Source: Chara braunii | Lineage: Eukaryota; Streptophyta; Charophyceae; Charales; Characeae | Reading direction: 5' to 3' | DNA: 22,376 bases | Assembly: GCA_003427395.1 (NCBI GenBank) | Contig: BFEA01000811.1 | Location: forward strand, 210,806 to 233,181 | Part shown: positions 9,257 through 18,660 of the stretch, piece by piece | Numbering within the stretch: position 1 is the first letter of the stretch | How the letters are laid out: each line of letters starts with the position of its first letter | Program-made: the position numbers and the translations under genes | The notes under the pieces: generated by a model | What the model was told of the DNA's origin: nothing | The model's input: the letters and a program-made list of their open reading frames with translations, nothing else | Databases searched by the model: none

Positions 9257-10200
9257 AATGACAGTTCTTTATTCATTTGTTCATCAATTAGTAGTTATCT
9301 TTGTGTTGGTGGTTATATTCTCTTTGCCTAGATAGGTTATGGTCTTCTTGGTAGGTAGGTCGGTCAGGAAGGGAGCGCTACTCCGCAAGGGTAACACAAG
9401 GTGGGAGGTGATTGCCCGCTAGGGAGTAGATGCAGATGATGGGAGTTGACCTGGGCTGGGGCTGGGATATATGTATGGGGGCGCATTATCTCCTGGCGAA
9501 GGCAGACTACGTCAGAGTGTTAGATTTTAGGTACACCTTTTGGGGGAACTAGTTACTTCAAGGTAGAAGGGAATGGGCAGGTTATTTCTCTCGTTGGGGC
9601 TGACAGGAACTTCATACTGATAGCGGGGTTCAACTCAGCTGAGGCAGCGAGAGGAGAAGAGGTGAACAAGAAATGAGGGGAGAGGAGGATAGTACATGGA
9701 AGAAGGGGAGGGGTGGAGTGGAATAGTCATCAACATCCTCAACATTATCCATCATCTTTGTGATCATTTCATGGTACTCGTCAAATTTCATCATCAGAAA
9801 GTTTTTTTTATCAGGATTATGATATTATCAGGTCCTTTTCGTGTAATGGCCAGGTTGAGTTGGCGCTAGAACGATGCTGGCCGGCGCTGGAGTGGTGCCT
9901 TGTAACCTGCTTGAGTAGGAGTTTGAGGCTTTGTATAAAGGTCTGGGATTGCCGAGGGAGGAAGCCGATCTGCAAACTTGACTAATGGCTACAATCTGGC
10001 CGACGATGGTGAAGCTGGGCTGGCTAGCGCTGCCCTGTAACCAAGCCAGATTGGGGTGTGAGACCAGGAAGAGGCCTGATTGGTGCACAACACATGTTCA
10101 ATTGCGATTGGTTGGCTGAAATGGATACAGAAAATTAGGGATGGGATAGTATTTGAATGTTGAGTAGACAATCATTCTGATTAGTCATCATTTATCTCTG
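9257..10200. other. No recognised feature
   Basis: Unique-looking sequence without domains. Minus-strand frames at 9828-10171 are short and unremarkable. Confidence 0.4.
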
Positions 10201-10270
10201 ATCATCCTAAATCATCCTAAATCATCCTAAATCATCATAAATCATCCTAAATGATCCTCAATCATCCCAA
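10201..10270. repeat. Seven-unit 10-bp tandem repeat ATCATCCTAA
   Basis: Seven consecutive decamers, the first three identical, the later ones with one or two changes. ATCATC-rich sequence continues on both sides. Confidence 0.95.
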
Positions 10271-10487
10271 ATTATCATCATTGATCATCAATGGTCATTA
10301 ATCATGAACGTCTTTCCATTATAAAGGACGGCGGGCCCGATTCTCAGCACGCGCTACTCCCCACGAATAAATTGGAGCAATTAAAAAAAAAAAAAAAAAA
10401 AGGAACACTGGACACGGTTACCAACAGGTGCACCTCCCCAACAATAGAAAAAACCAATTTATTTAAGGGAAAAAAAAAAACAATTTC

Positions 10488-10670
10488 CACAATGAATGAT
10501 GATTGTCCTCATAGCAATCCTCCCGCATGCAAAACAACTGCTTTCAAATGATTTTTTATGTACACCTCCCTTTTTCATTGCAGATAAGGCCAGATATTTT
10601 CAGCATACTGAAGCAGTTAAAAATCTTCATTGTAGGCCAGCGGGGAAGTGAATTGTGGGCACATTATCCA
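10488..10670 (+). repeat. Dispersed repeat family, copy A
   Basis: Blocks AATGAATGATGATTGTCCTC, GCAATCCTCCCGCATGCA, ATACTGAAGCAGTTAAAAAT, TTGTAGGCCAGCGGGGAA and GTGGGCACA occur in this order. Copy B at 11776-12035 has matching blocks (CTGAATGACGACTACCCTCA, CAATCTCGCTGTATGCAA, CATTGAAGCAATGGCGAAT, TTATAGGGCAGTGGGGAA, AGGGCCACA). In both copies a GT-rich and then a GA-rich microsatellite follows. Confidence 0.7.
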
Positions 10671-10682
10671 CGTGTGTATATG

Positions 10683-10818
<136 letters not shown>

Positions 10819-10830
10819 CTTTCTCGTCCA

Positions 10831-10905
10831 TTATATGAGCCCCTTGGTTTACTTTCCGCCTTTTATAACCTGGGGATGCTTGACATTAAACCACCAATAC
10901 TTGGC
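10831..10905 (+). repeat. Dispersed repeat segment, first copy
   Basis: TATATGAGCCCCTTGGTTT, CTTTTATAACCTGGGGATGC, TTGACATTAAACC, CCAATACTT. A diverged partner with the same order lies at 11312-11387 (TATATGAGCTTGTTGGTTT, CTTTTATAACACGAGGAAGC, TTGAAATTAAATCC, CTAGTATTT). Confidence 0.75.
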
Positions 10906-11205
10906 CCAGCTATTGGCCGCGAAAAGAAATAGAGTAGAAACGTTTCTAGTTGGATGAACTTGGGCACTCCAGTAGTGGCCCGTACATTCCTTAAATAGTG
11001 TCGCGTTAACGGGCACGACTCGAGGAAGGGTTGGTGGTTTAAACATACAAAAGACTAATATTTGATATAACTTTCTGTTTCCTTCTCCATCCTTTATCTC
11101 CCAAATGCACTCTGTTAGCTTCTTCCGTTACCTTTTACCTCTCTTTCTCCGATTCCAATCTTACATCCTCTTTCGTGTCTTCTCCTCCCCTTCTGACATC
11201 TTATT

Positions 11206-11250
11206 TCCTTCTACTTCCTCTCCCAACTGGCCTCTCTCAGTTTCAGGCCT
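11206..11250 (+). repeat. Short dispersed segment paired with 11628-11678
   Basis: TTCTACTTCCTCTCCCAAC, CCTCTCTCAGTTTCAGG here corresponds to TTCTACGTCCTCCCTCTCCC, CCTCTCTGAGTTTCGGG at 11628-11678. With the pair at 10831/11312 this shows that the 10.8-11.7 kb region contains two diverged copies of a longer unit. Confidence 0.65.
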
Positions 11251-11311
11251 ACTCCCACTCCGGTCAGAAAGTCGCACAGGGTATGGGGTTGGGCATCACA
11301 AGTCAAGCAGG

Positions 11312-11387
11312 AGTATATGAGCTTGTTGGTTTCGTTTCTTACTTTTATAACACGAGGAAGCTTGAAATTAAATCCTTAAACTAGTAT
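11312..11387 (+). repeat. Dispersed repeat segment, second copy
   Basis: Partner of 10831-10905; see there for the aligned blocks. Confidence 0.75.
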
Positions 11388-11439
11388 TTAACATGTCATC
11401 TTGTTTACTTCCTCTTTCATTCGTCCTCGTCTAGTTTCT

Positions 11440-11610
11440 TCATTTGCCTTCTACCTCTTTTTGGCATATATTACATCCTCTCTTACTTTCTTCCTTTGCC
11501 TTCAACCTGTTTTTGACAAATATTACATCCTCTTTCAGATATTACATCCCCTTCTTTGATCTTATTCAAATATTACATCCTTTTCTTTGTCTTATTCAGA
11601 TATTACATCC
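11440..11610 (+). repeat. Irregular repeat with five ATATTACATCC motifs
   Basis: ATATTACATCC or AAATATTACATCC occurs at about 11467, 11519, 11539, 11569 and 11599 in a pyrimidine-rich context. The first two are embedded in a 53-bp imperfect tandem repeat (CTTTGCCTTC..CCT.TTTTTG). Confidence 0.8.
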
Positions 11611-11640
11611 TCTCCTAATGACTTTTTATTTCTTCTACGT

Positions 11641-11704
11641 CCTCCCTCTCCCAATCACCCTCTCTGAGTTTCGGGTCTGAGAGAGGGTAATTGGGAGAGG
11701 AAGG
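11641..11704. repeat. 26-bp inverted repeat with short loop
   Basis: The left arm (11641-11666, CCTCCCTCTCCCAATCACCC plus TCTCTG) and right arm (11679-11704) are inverse complements with about three mismatches around a 12-base loop. The left arm belongs to the dispersed segment at 11628-11678. Confidence 0.85.
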
Positions 11705-11775
11705 ACAAAGAAGGAAACAACAAGCCTGGAGCGAAGGAAAATGAAGAGTACTAGTTGATAAAGAAACATATTATC

Positions 11776-11851
11776 CAAACTGAATGACGACTACCCTCAA
11801 GACAATCTCGCTGTATGCAATCATCAATATGCTTAAAACCCATCCACCCCC

Positions 11852-11882
<31 letters not shown>

Positions 11883-12035
11883 ATTATTGAACCTATAAAA
11901 AAAACTCCTTTCAGATGGTTGATTCTTGTAGACCCCCTTTTGTCATAGGACATATGAATAAATTCCTTTAGAACATTGAAGCAATGGCGAATCTACGTTA
12001 TAGGGCAGTGGGGAAAGACAAGGAGGGCCACAATA
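11776..12035 (+). repeat. Dispersed repeat family, copy B
   Basis: Partner of 10488-10670, with an extra (AAAT)n array (11853-11884) inserted in the middle. Followed by GT-rich, GATA and GA-rich microsatellites (12040-12112), the same order as after copy A. Confidence 0.7.
11853..11884. repeat. (AAAT)n microsatellite
   Basis: About eight AAAT units inside repeat copy B. Confidence 0.93.
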
Positions 12036-12039
12036 TGCA

Positions 12040-12112
12040 TACATGTGTGCATATATGTGTGTGTCTATGTGGGATAGATAGATAGATAAATAGAGAGCGA
12101 GAGAGAGAGCGG
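12040..12112. repeat. GT/GATA/GA microsatellite
   Basis: ATGTGTGTGTCTATGTGGG is followed by GATAGATAGATA and AGAGCGAGAGAGAGAGCG. Shorter and more degraded than the corresponding array at 10721-10816. Confidence 0.85.
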
Positions 12113-12631
12113 GGACAAAAAAAAACGTGTGTGACGTCTTATTTCCTATACATATGTGTAAAGGAAATTCAATGAAAGACATGATGCCTATTAGCATCAA
12201 AGCATGCGTGTACTCGGGCTTGGTTGGTGGTGATTTCTATACATACATTTTTACCACCAAGGACAATGAGAACAACTACGATTTGATTCCGTTAACTTAT
12301 AAAGATAATCTCTTTTTTTTCTAGCAAATCCTTGTTTTTTTGAAGCATCTTGTATTTCGACATATAAATATTGATCTAAACTTATGTTTGTTTTTGTCAA
12401 ACGTCGTCTCCACAAGGCGCTTTCAAGAATCCACTGAAAAGATAAGGTTTCTTAACGACTCTTCGATATAATAGATGAGATTAATGTCATAAAATATTTA
12501 TGTTAATCATCAAATGATCCTTCCGCCTAGCTCTCAAGTTTCTAGCGGTGAGATCTTATTTTTATTCAACAAAATCGCAAGTCAAACCTCAAACAAAATG
12601 TAAGATACAACCGAATTAAAAAAAAAAAAAA
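12113..12631. other. AT-rich sequence, possible extension of the mitochondrial insert
   Basis: No recognised gene. Base composition becomes strongly AT-rich from about 12300 and stays so to about 13900, matching the mitochondrial-derived block, so the insert may begin well before the first recognisable atp1 codon. Confidence 0.35.
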
Positions 12632-12864
12632 CCATCTCATTTAGAAGAGAAAAAAAAGTCGTATTGTGTGGATGTAGCGAATGATCAGAAGCGTTCGAAC
12701 TTAGAACAATTAGTGAAAATTCTTTCAGAAGCGGGTGCCTTAAAATATGATTTTATTGTGGAAGCCACTGCATCAAATCCTGCTCCTCTATAATTTCTTG
12801 CTCCTTATGCAAGTTATGCTATGGGATAATTTTTCCGAGATAATAAAATGCACACTATAAAATG
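12632..12864 (+). pseudogene. atp1: Mitochondrial atp1 fragment 1 (NUMT)
   Basis: In one frame: [48 protein letters not shown] (12791-12793), FLAPYASYAMG, TAA (12827-12829), FFRDNKMHTIK. This is the central part of the F1-ATP synthase alpha subunit: YCVYVAIGQKRS, the [30 protein letters not shown] block and the helix between them are near-universal in the mitochondrial/alphaproteobacterial form, and the plastid form differs (SPATLQYLAPY..AALAEYF). Both stops fall on conserved Gln or Glu positions and the GQK loop reads NDQK, so it is a relic. The sequence is equally near to alphaproteobacterial atpA, but the nad7 piece 190 bp downstream favours mitochondrial DNA. Confidence 0.87.
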
Positions 12865-13052
12865 ACAAAGGTGAAAGGAAAAAAACGGTGTTTAAATGTT
12901 GGTACACCACTTATTTGTTCGTGGACCAAGTTTAGAACAAATCATAAATCATTTCAACAAAAGTTTGTCAAGCATTGGTTACTAAATGACCTTCATTCAT
13001 GGTGACAAAATAAAATAAAAGCAAAACTGAACTAATAGTGAGTAACATAAAT

Positions 13053-13146
13053 GAATATAAAACCTATCTAAAAACTTTGCCTTATTTTGATCGATTAGAT
13101 TATGTTTCTATGATGACACATGGACATGCTTAGTTTGGAAAGAGAT
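13053..13146 (+). pseudogene. nad7: Mitochondrial nad7 N-terminal-half fragment (NUMT)
   Basis: The frame from 13053 reads [61 protein letters not shown] is the signature of the 49-kDa complex I subunit near residue 60-90. The match fades after the stop. This is a different part of nad7 from that at 3230-3361, so the two loci do not overlap within the gene. It lies between two atp1 pieces on the same strand, an order not expected from intact genes. Confidence 0.85.
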
Positions 13147-13149
13147 TTT

Positions 13150-13411
13150 TCTTAATTTTCATACAGTTGCTACAATATTTTTGTTGTTTTTGTTGTACAT
13201 CGCAATTACTCTTTTATTGATAGGTTTTTCTACATATTTATTATGTCATTTTAATTTAGGACTAATGTGTATTTTATTATCATTTCTTTCCAATATGGAT
13301 CGTTATAAAGTTAACGTCGTGGTAAGAATCTATTCTGAAATCAAACATGCTTACTTCTTTTATATCAATATTGAATTAAGTTTTTTGACATATACTTTGC
13401 GGGTTGTATAA
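13150..13411 (+). other. Hydrophobic open stretch inside the mitochondrial-type block
   Basis: From 13181 to 13411 one frame stays open for 76 codons without an initial ATG. Its first 37 residues are strongly hydrophobic (LFLLYIAITLLLIGFSTYLL) and the rest is Lys/Tyr/Ile-rich. It may be a decayed mitochondrial membrane-protein gene, as the neighbouring fragments are mitochondrial, but I compared it with the nad3, nad4L and nad6 patterns I know and did not find a convincing match. It may also be chance in T-rich DNA. Confidence 0.3.
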
Positions 13412-13459
13412 GAAGACTATGTCAAAGATCGAACAATATGTTCTCCGTAACGACTCATT

Positions 13460-13680
13460 CACAATTTCACAGAACCTTCATATCTTGATGCTGCCACTCA
13501 ATATTTATTAGACTTTAAAGTGAGACTAACAACAGTGTTGAAACAACCACAAGATAGTCCAATCTCGATTGAAAAACAAGTTGTTCTTATTTTGGGGCTG
13601 TCAAAGGTTATTTAGATCAAATTTATAAATATAAACAAGAGTTGTTTAAATAAATTGATCCAAGTTTTTTTTCTGACAAG
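13460..13680 (+). pseudogene. atp1: Mitochondrial atp1 C-terminal fragment 2 (NUMT)
   Basis: The frame around 13484 reads YLDAATQYLLDFKVRLTTVL, KQPQDSPISIEKQVVLIL. After a one-base frame change near 13594 another frame continues GAVKGYLDQIYKYKQELFK. This matches the C-terminal helical domain of the ATP synthase alpha subunit (SDLDAATQ..L..G.RLTEVLKQPQYAPLPIEKQ, then IYAAV.GYLD). A second frame change upstream separates an SQF remnant of the preceding AQFGSDLD motif. Roughly 140 residues expected between fragments 1 and 2 are absent or unrecognisable; in their place are 620 bp that include the nad7 piece. Confidence 0.86.
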
Positions 13681-15077
13681 AAATATATCCATTTAACCGC
13701 CTTACATATTCCCCTTGTAACGTTAAATATGAATCTAAAATCTTTGAAAGTTGGTATATTACTTCATTTATTTGCATATTGTGTTTTTTAATTTCCTTTA
13801 CATTCCCAAAAGCTAGGTGCAGTATTTCGCAATGCATTTTATAATCTCAATAATTATTACTTCGCAAATAGGCTTAAAAACCGAATGCTCCAAGTGATTT
13901 GTTTTACTAGTAAATTATCGATCAAAACCCTTAAAAAACATGATAATAAGTTTGAGAAACTATGTCGATGATTGCAATCGGATGCACCCTTCGTTGGCAA
14001 CACCGCTACTCGCCTTTGAATGCTACATAGGTACCCCCCTAACACAACACATGGTCAATATAATTACCATTGTCAGTCTGCCGTGTATATGTTCATAATT
14101 ATTGTAAACAAAAGGTGAGGAGAGGAAGACTTTTTGCATCCTCCTCCCATCTGCTTGCGATTCATCTCTCCCCCTCTTTGTTTGTATCCCCCTCTTCGTT
14201 CCTCCTTCCTCTGCTTGTTGAGTTTTCTTCCTCTCCTTCCCTCCTCCATCATTCTCCCCTCCCTCATTTAAAGAAACAATGAACGGATAGACATATACAA
14301 GCATACATATATGTATATGAACAAATGCATATATACATGGATACACAGACATATACATGTATATATATATATATACAACTTAGACAAAAAAAAATCATAA
14401 CCCCTCGCTTTTTATCCTTTTTCCACTTTTGTCTATGTTTCATATATCAACTCTCTATGACTGTACATATACGAATTTGCTAGTGCATTGCTATAATTTT
14501 TTTCGATCAGGTTGAGCAGAGATGCTTTAGGGTATCATTATATGCCCATGTTGTACCCTTAGTTCCAATGGCATATTTAAAGTGTATTTCTTGGCTGTGA
14601 TAGACCTTTCTTGCTCTTTGGGGGGTTCGCTAGCCAATGATGGAGTGTGCACCATCAGTTTGTAAACTCTATCATTTGATGTGGGCTTTTGATAGGCTGC
14701 TCAAATTCTCATCACAGATACCCTTCAGAGGAGTGGTTGCCGCTACCTAAGTATCGATTGTGGAACAGTCGATGATGCTAAACCACAACTGTGGTGAAGG
14801 GGAACTATGATATTCAGTATCATTAATCAACTTCGCAGACTATCGAATATTCAGTCTCTTGACGAGGCGGTTAACTCCCATAAAAGAGTATTATAATTCC
14901 CATTCTTAGTTCTTTTCTTTTTTTTATACCTACGACCAATTGGACCGTTGTCTACAATTATATAGATAAACAGGGTCAAGGTTCGATCGGGGCTGAACAA
15001 GACGTTCCAAACGCCCGATTGTCAACGCCCCTTGATAGGCGTTCAGCCTAATACCGAACTTTTTCTATTTTTTTGTC
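13681..15077. other. No recognised gene; pyrimidine-rich and TA-rich patches
   Basis: AT-rich to about 13950. Positions 14130-14270 form a pyrimidine-rich tract, and 14285-14380 is an irregular ATAC/TATA-rich stretch ending in a TA array (14357-14376). Positions 14400-15060 look unique, with no domain or RNA gene that I recognise. Confidence 0.4.
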
Positions 15078-15406
15078 TTTTTTTTTGGATAGCCCTTTCT
15101 GGAGATGGCATTCAAAATAGGTGCATACTTGGTAAGTTGCCTGCCGAACGATTGGCGGCCCCCACCATCTGGTGTGTGTGTGTGTGGGTAGGTGTGTGTG
15201 GGTGGGTGTGTTTTCACGCGGTGTCCTCGAAAGGTTCATGAGGTTGAAGATTTTCATTGGAGCGGACTGTTTACAGTTGGTGTGCTGAGCGTGAGCATTT
15301 CACGTGACTTCGTCTTTTTTTTTTGGATAACCCTTTGTGGAGATGGCATTCAAAATAGGTGCACACTTGGTAAGTTGTCTGCCGAACGATTGGCAGGCCT
15401 CCCCAT

Positions 15407-15474
<68 letters not shown>

Positions 15475-15667
15475 CGCAGTGTCCTCGAAGGGTTCATCAG
15501 GTTGAACATCTTCATTGCGGTCGGTCTACTGTCAGTGTGCTGAGCGCGAACATATCATGTGACTTGAATACTTCACACCTACTTATTTCGTGCTATCTCG
15601 GCCCCCAAGCAACAAATCAATCAATCAACCCAAAAAAGAAAAAAAGAAAAACTGTTTTTATAGAGCA

Positions 15668-15706
<39 letters not shown>

Positions 15707-15994
15707 TAGCATTCAAAATAGGTGCATACTTGGTAAGTTGCCTGCCGAACGATTGGCGGGCCCCCCCATCTGGTGTGTGCGTGTGTGTTTTCACGCGGTG
15801 TCCTCAAAGGGTTCATCAGGTTGAAGATCTTCATTGGAGCGGACTGTCTACAATCGGTGTGCTGAGCGCGAACGTATCACGTGACTTCAATACTTTTTTT
15901 TTTTTTTTCAATAACCCTTTGTGGAGATGGCATTCAAAATAGGTGGATACTTGGTAAGTCGCCTGCTGAACGATTGGCGGGCCCCCCCTCTGGT

Positions 15995-16065
<71 letters not shown>

Positions 16066-16270
16066 CGCGGTGTCCCCAAAGGGTTCATCAGGTTGAAGAT
16101 CTTCATTGGAGCGGTCTGTCTACAGTCGGTGTGCTGAGCGCGAACATATCATGTGACTCCTACTTATTTCATGCTATCTCAGCCCCCCGGCAACAAATCA
16201 ATCAATCAATTTTTTACCGAGCATGTATGTGTGTGTGTGCGTGTGTGTGTGTGTGTGTGTGCGCATGGGG
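15078..16270 (+). repeat. Four-unit satellite with GT arrays and two-unit higher-order structure
   Basis: The unit is: T-run, GGATAACCCTTTGTGGAGAT, GGCATTCAAAATAGGTGCAT, ACTTGGTAAGTTGCCTGCCG, AACGATTGGCGGGCCCCC, a GT array, TTTTCACGCGGTGTCCTC, AAGGGTTCATCAGGTTGAAG, CTTCATTGGAGCGG, GTGTGCTGAGCGCGAACAT, CACGTGACTT. The GATGGCATTC/GATAGCATTC anchor is at 15104, 15342, 15705 and 15926. Units 2 and 4 alone carry a tail (CTACTTATTTCGTGCTATCT, CAACAAATCAATCAATCAA, GAGCATGT, GT array), so a pair unit of about 590-600 bp was duplicated. GT array length accounts for most of the size variation. No coding role is evident. Confidence 0.93.
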
Positions 16271-16286
16271 GGCAGGCGACGTGCTG

Positions 16287-16292
<6 letters not shown>

Positions 16293-16320
<28 letters not shown>

Positions 16321-16386
16321 GGGGCCCTCGTGGGGGGAGGGCAACCACACCCCAACCAACCAAACAAACAATCAATCAATCAATCT
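16293..16386. repeat. Inverted AATC/ATTG microsatellite arms
   Basis: (ATTG)7 at 16293-16320 is followed by a G/C-rich 46-base spacer and then AACC/AAAC/AATC units to 16386. The arms can pair. The array directly follows the satellite, whose tails also carry AATCAATC. Confidence 0.9.
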
Positions 16387-16661
16387 TGGGAAGGGCTCAC
16401 AACATTTGTTTACCACCCTATTTTCTACAAAGTTTCTTTTTTTGTTTTGCTCAACAGAATCCAATGAAAATTTAAAGACAGGTGCGCTAGATCGTGGTAA
16501 CAGAAGGGCCCAATATAGGGTTTCACAAGCCTCGAAAGTCTATTTGGGCAGGGCCTGAGACAATGTATATAAATAAAAAGTTTTAATTGTTATTATCTTC
16601 CACTTTTGTCCCAACAACATCCAATTAACAATGCCGTATAAAATGCAATTCAGTGGCCCGG

Positions 16662-16703
16662 GTCCACTTGCCCGGTCGGGCCAATATATATATCGTCAAA
16701 TAG

Positions 16704-16746
<43 letters not shown>

Positions 16747-16996
16747 TAATTTAATTTTTTATTTTAACTTTGGTAAAGAATTTCAATGTCACCCTGAGGC
16801 AAAAGCTGTTCAGTTTATTTTTCTGCATAACATAGTTGTTTTTCGGATTTTTTGGATTTTTTATTTTTTTATTTTTTTGGCTGGGACCTTTCCTAGTGTC
16901 CTTGCACGTCCGGCTCGCCCAGGAAAATAGGATGACCCGTGCGGCCCGACTGATAGCCTAGGTGGGTGACCCGTGCGGCCCGACTGATAGCCTAAC
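16662..16996 (-). repeat. Interspersed repeat, inverted copy (~335 bp)
   Basis: On the minus strand this reads GTTAGGCTATCAGTCGGGCC, CACGGGTCATCCTATTTTCC, GGTCCCAGCCAAAA, AACTATGTTATGCAGAAAAA, TTGCCTCAGGGTGACATTG, AAATTCTTTACCAAA, a TA array (16707-16742) and GGCCCGACCGGGCAAGTGGAC. It matches the forward copy at 6628-6942 block by block. It contains an extra 34-bp tandem duplication of its first part (units at 16933 and 16967, TGACCCGTGCGGCCCGACTG..). Confidence 0.85.
16771..16838 (-). repeat. Copy 5 of dispersed ~70-bp module
   Basis: Minus-strand copy, inside the inverted interspersed repeat; nearest to copy 3 at 6764-6832. Confidence 0.78.
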
Positions 16997-17384
16997 TTGA
17001 AACCATGTTCTGAAGAATCAGAACTTGAAAACATCATAAGTACAGTCATAAGTACAGCAGTGCGAGCAAACTTGACAGCGTGTTCCAAGAACTTCTGATT
17101 CTTATGATTTCTAATCAACCGTGAGCCACCATTGGCATAGGTAACAGTCATGACACGAGAAGAAGAAGAAGAAGACGAACAAAAAGTACAAGAAGTAGAA
17201 GAAGAAAGAGGCACAACATTGATTGCCTTGGAAAACCCAAGGGATTAACTGTGTGAAACAACCACCACTCAACCCTCAAACCACTGCAAGTGTAGGGCCC
17301 CCTTGCACCTTCCTCCCCCGCTGAGCCCTGTCTATAAAACCCCACACATACATCAGGGACACACTGTGTCACTAACATATGTGG
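16997..17384. other. 3' flank of the hAT gene, no recognised feature
   Basis: Between the interspersed repeat and the last in-frame stop of the transposase relic. A GAAGAAGAA-rich patch lies at 17158-17210. I could not identify a terminal inverted repeat or an 8-bp target duplication for the hAT element here. Confidence 0.35.
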
Positions 17385-17711
17385 CTATTCCCAGTCGCTG
17401 TCCCGACCCTCTTCATCTCTCTCACTGGAGTCACTGCTGCTTTCATCCGCATCCGAGTCGGTTGGATCGTCTTCCACGACCCTCGCCTTTTTAGCCGCCT
17501 TCTTCTTCGACCGCTTTGGCAGGCTTGTCTCCACACCGTCCACTGCGAGTGTAGGCCCCCCTTGCTCCTTTCTCCCCACAGTGACATGCTCTTGCACCTC
17601 ACCCCCTTCAGCACCATCCACACCGGCAGCAGCAGCTGCTGACGCTGCCAGTGGATACTTCCACGGGCGGCCCCTTTTCCTTGCGAGTTTTGGACCAGTG
17701 TCAGGCTGCAC
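17385..17711 (-). pseudogene. hAT relic tail: AT-hook and basic/acidic C-terminus
   Basis: A frame of about 108 codons ends at 17385. It begins QPDTGPKLARKRGRPWKYPL, which contains the R-G-R-P core of an AT-hook flanked by basic residues, then an Ala-rich run, LPKRSKKKAAKKARVVEDD (a likely nuclear localisation signal) and a Ser/Asp/Glu end. It is one frame away from the Gln-rich segment, which ends in IEDMQHDDLDVRKEAKGAA; the two ends adjoin without a gap, so a frameshift or small intron joins them. AT-hooks bind the minor groove of AT-rich DNA. It could belong to the transposase or to a separate gene interrupted by the element. Confidence 0.6.
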
Positions 17712-17879
17712 CTTTCGCTTCCTTCCTGACGTCCAAGTCGTCGTGTTGCATGTCCTCTATCTCTAGCGGGAAAGGAAGGGTTTGAACCACATCTTGGATG
17801 GCTGCTGTGCTGGACCCTTGTGCCCGCCTGGAGTAAACTCGGGTGATTCGTTGCACAGTCTCCTTTTCTTGCTGCTGCA

Positions 17880-18214
17880 GCTGCAGACCATCGTATTGTT
17901 GTTGCTGATGCTGCTGCAGTCCAGCCTCATCAGGTTGCTGCTGCTGCAATCCTTCGTGATGTTGTTGTTGAAGCTGCTGTTGCCCAGTCTCTTGCTGCTG
18001 CAACAACCCATCTTGCGCTGGCTCCTGGTGCTGCTGCAGCCCATCCTCTTGCTGTTGCTGGTGCTGTACCCCATCTTCTCGCCTTGCATCTGCTGTTGCG
18101 GCCCTTCTGCTTGTTCTTGCTGTTGTAGTCCATCCTCTCACTGGTGATGCACTTCCTCTTCTTGCTGCTGCTGCACGCCTTCCTTGTGTCGCTGTTGTTG
18201 AACATCATCAGCTG
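17880..18214 (-). pseudogene. hAT relic tail: glutamine-rich repeat domain
   Basis: A run of short Gln-rich units, about 9-12 residues each, with the pattern acidic-x-G-L-Q-Q-x-Q: for example EDGLQQQEQAEGPQQQ, EDGLQQHQEPAQDGLLQQQ, HHEGLQQQQPDEAGLQQH, YDGLQLQQQEKETVQR. The pattern crosses one stop (TGA near 18137) and one frame change near 18080. On the opposite strand the same bases give a leucine-rich frame (17782-18147) that is only its shadow. Gln-rich segments often act as flexible or interaction regions, but no function is claimed. Confidence 0.6.
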
Positions 18215-18660
18215 CCAGGCAACTGCCCCTTCCGACCGGTGTCACGTCCTTCCTCGCCAAAGGGGGGCAGCAGTCCATTTTGCTGTTTCATCTCGCACTC
18301 GCTGCTCCTCGAGGGCACGATCTCGTTGTGCAAGGGATTATGCCCTCGCCCTGTCAGCGTCATCATCGAGGTCTGTGTCCGCTCCAATGTGTGCATTGAA
18401 GTTCATCCCCTTGGGCACCAAAAACTCGAGGTCACTATCTAGGTGACCCTGCTCCACATTGCGCGTGAGGGCCTCGTCCAGTTCGTCCTCGTCGCAAGAC
18501 ATGTTGCTTGCTCGTGACAACCACACCGTAAAGTTCTCGTCATCTTCTTCGCTCTCCTCGACGTCCGCACCCATCTACGCCTTTCCTTTGCCATCGTCAA
18601 GAACTTCAACAACTGTTTTTTTCTTCCCTTTGCCTCTCCAAATAAGGGCCTCCCCATCAG
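18215..18660 (-). pseudogene. hAT relic tail: basic and acidic linker
   Basis: In one frame: ALIWRGKGKKKTVVEVLDDG, KGKA, TAG, MGADVEESEEDDENFTVW, SNMSCDEDELDEALTRNVEQ, DSDLEFLVPKGMNFNAHIG, ADTDLDDDADRARA, TAA, SLAQRDRALEEQRVRDETAK. It is strongly acidic, then Arg/Glu-rich and probably helical. The frame stays readable on both sides of two stops, which suggests it was coding. I know no domain for it; this type of linker is not part of the standard hAT architecture. Confidence 0.55.

Noticed and set aside
8486-9331. 281-codon plus-strand frame
   Set aside because: Most of it is Ile/Ser/His runs from the ATC microsatellite and poly-Phe from a T-run; no domain.
10201-10270. Decamer array as CRISPR-like or telomere-like repeat
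   Set aside because: Units are directly adjacent without spacers, and ATCATCCTAA is not a plant or algal telomere motif (TTTAGGG).
14023-14358. 111-codon minus-strand frame rich in Glu/Gly/Arg
   Set aside because: Arises from the pyrimidine-rich and ATAC-rich patches; no domain.
15192-16289. Several overlapping frames across the satellite
   Set aside because: Long Cys/Val or Thr/His runs come from GT/CA arrays; unit bodies are read in different frames in different copies.
17782-18147. Leucine-rich 121-codon plus-strand frame resembling a membrane protein
   Set aside because: It is antisense to CAG-type glutamine codons; CTG read on the other strand gives leucine.
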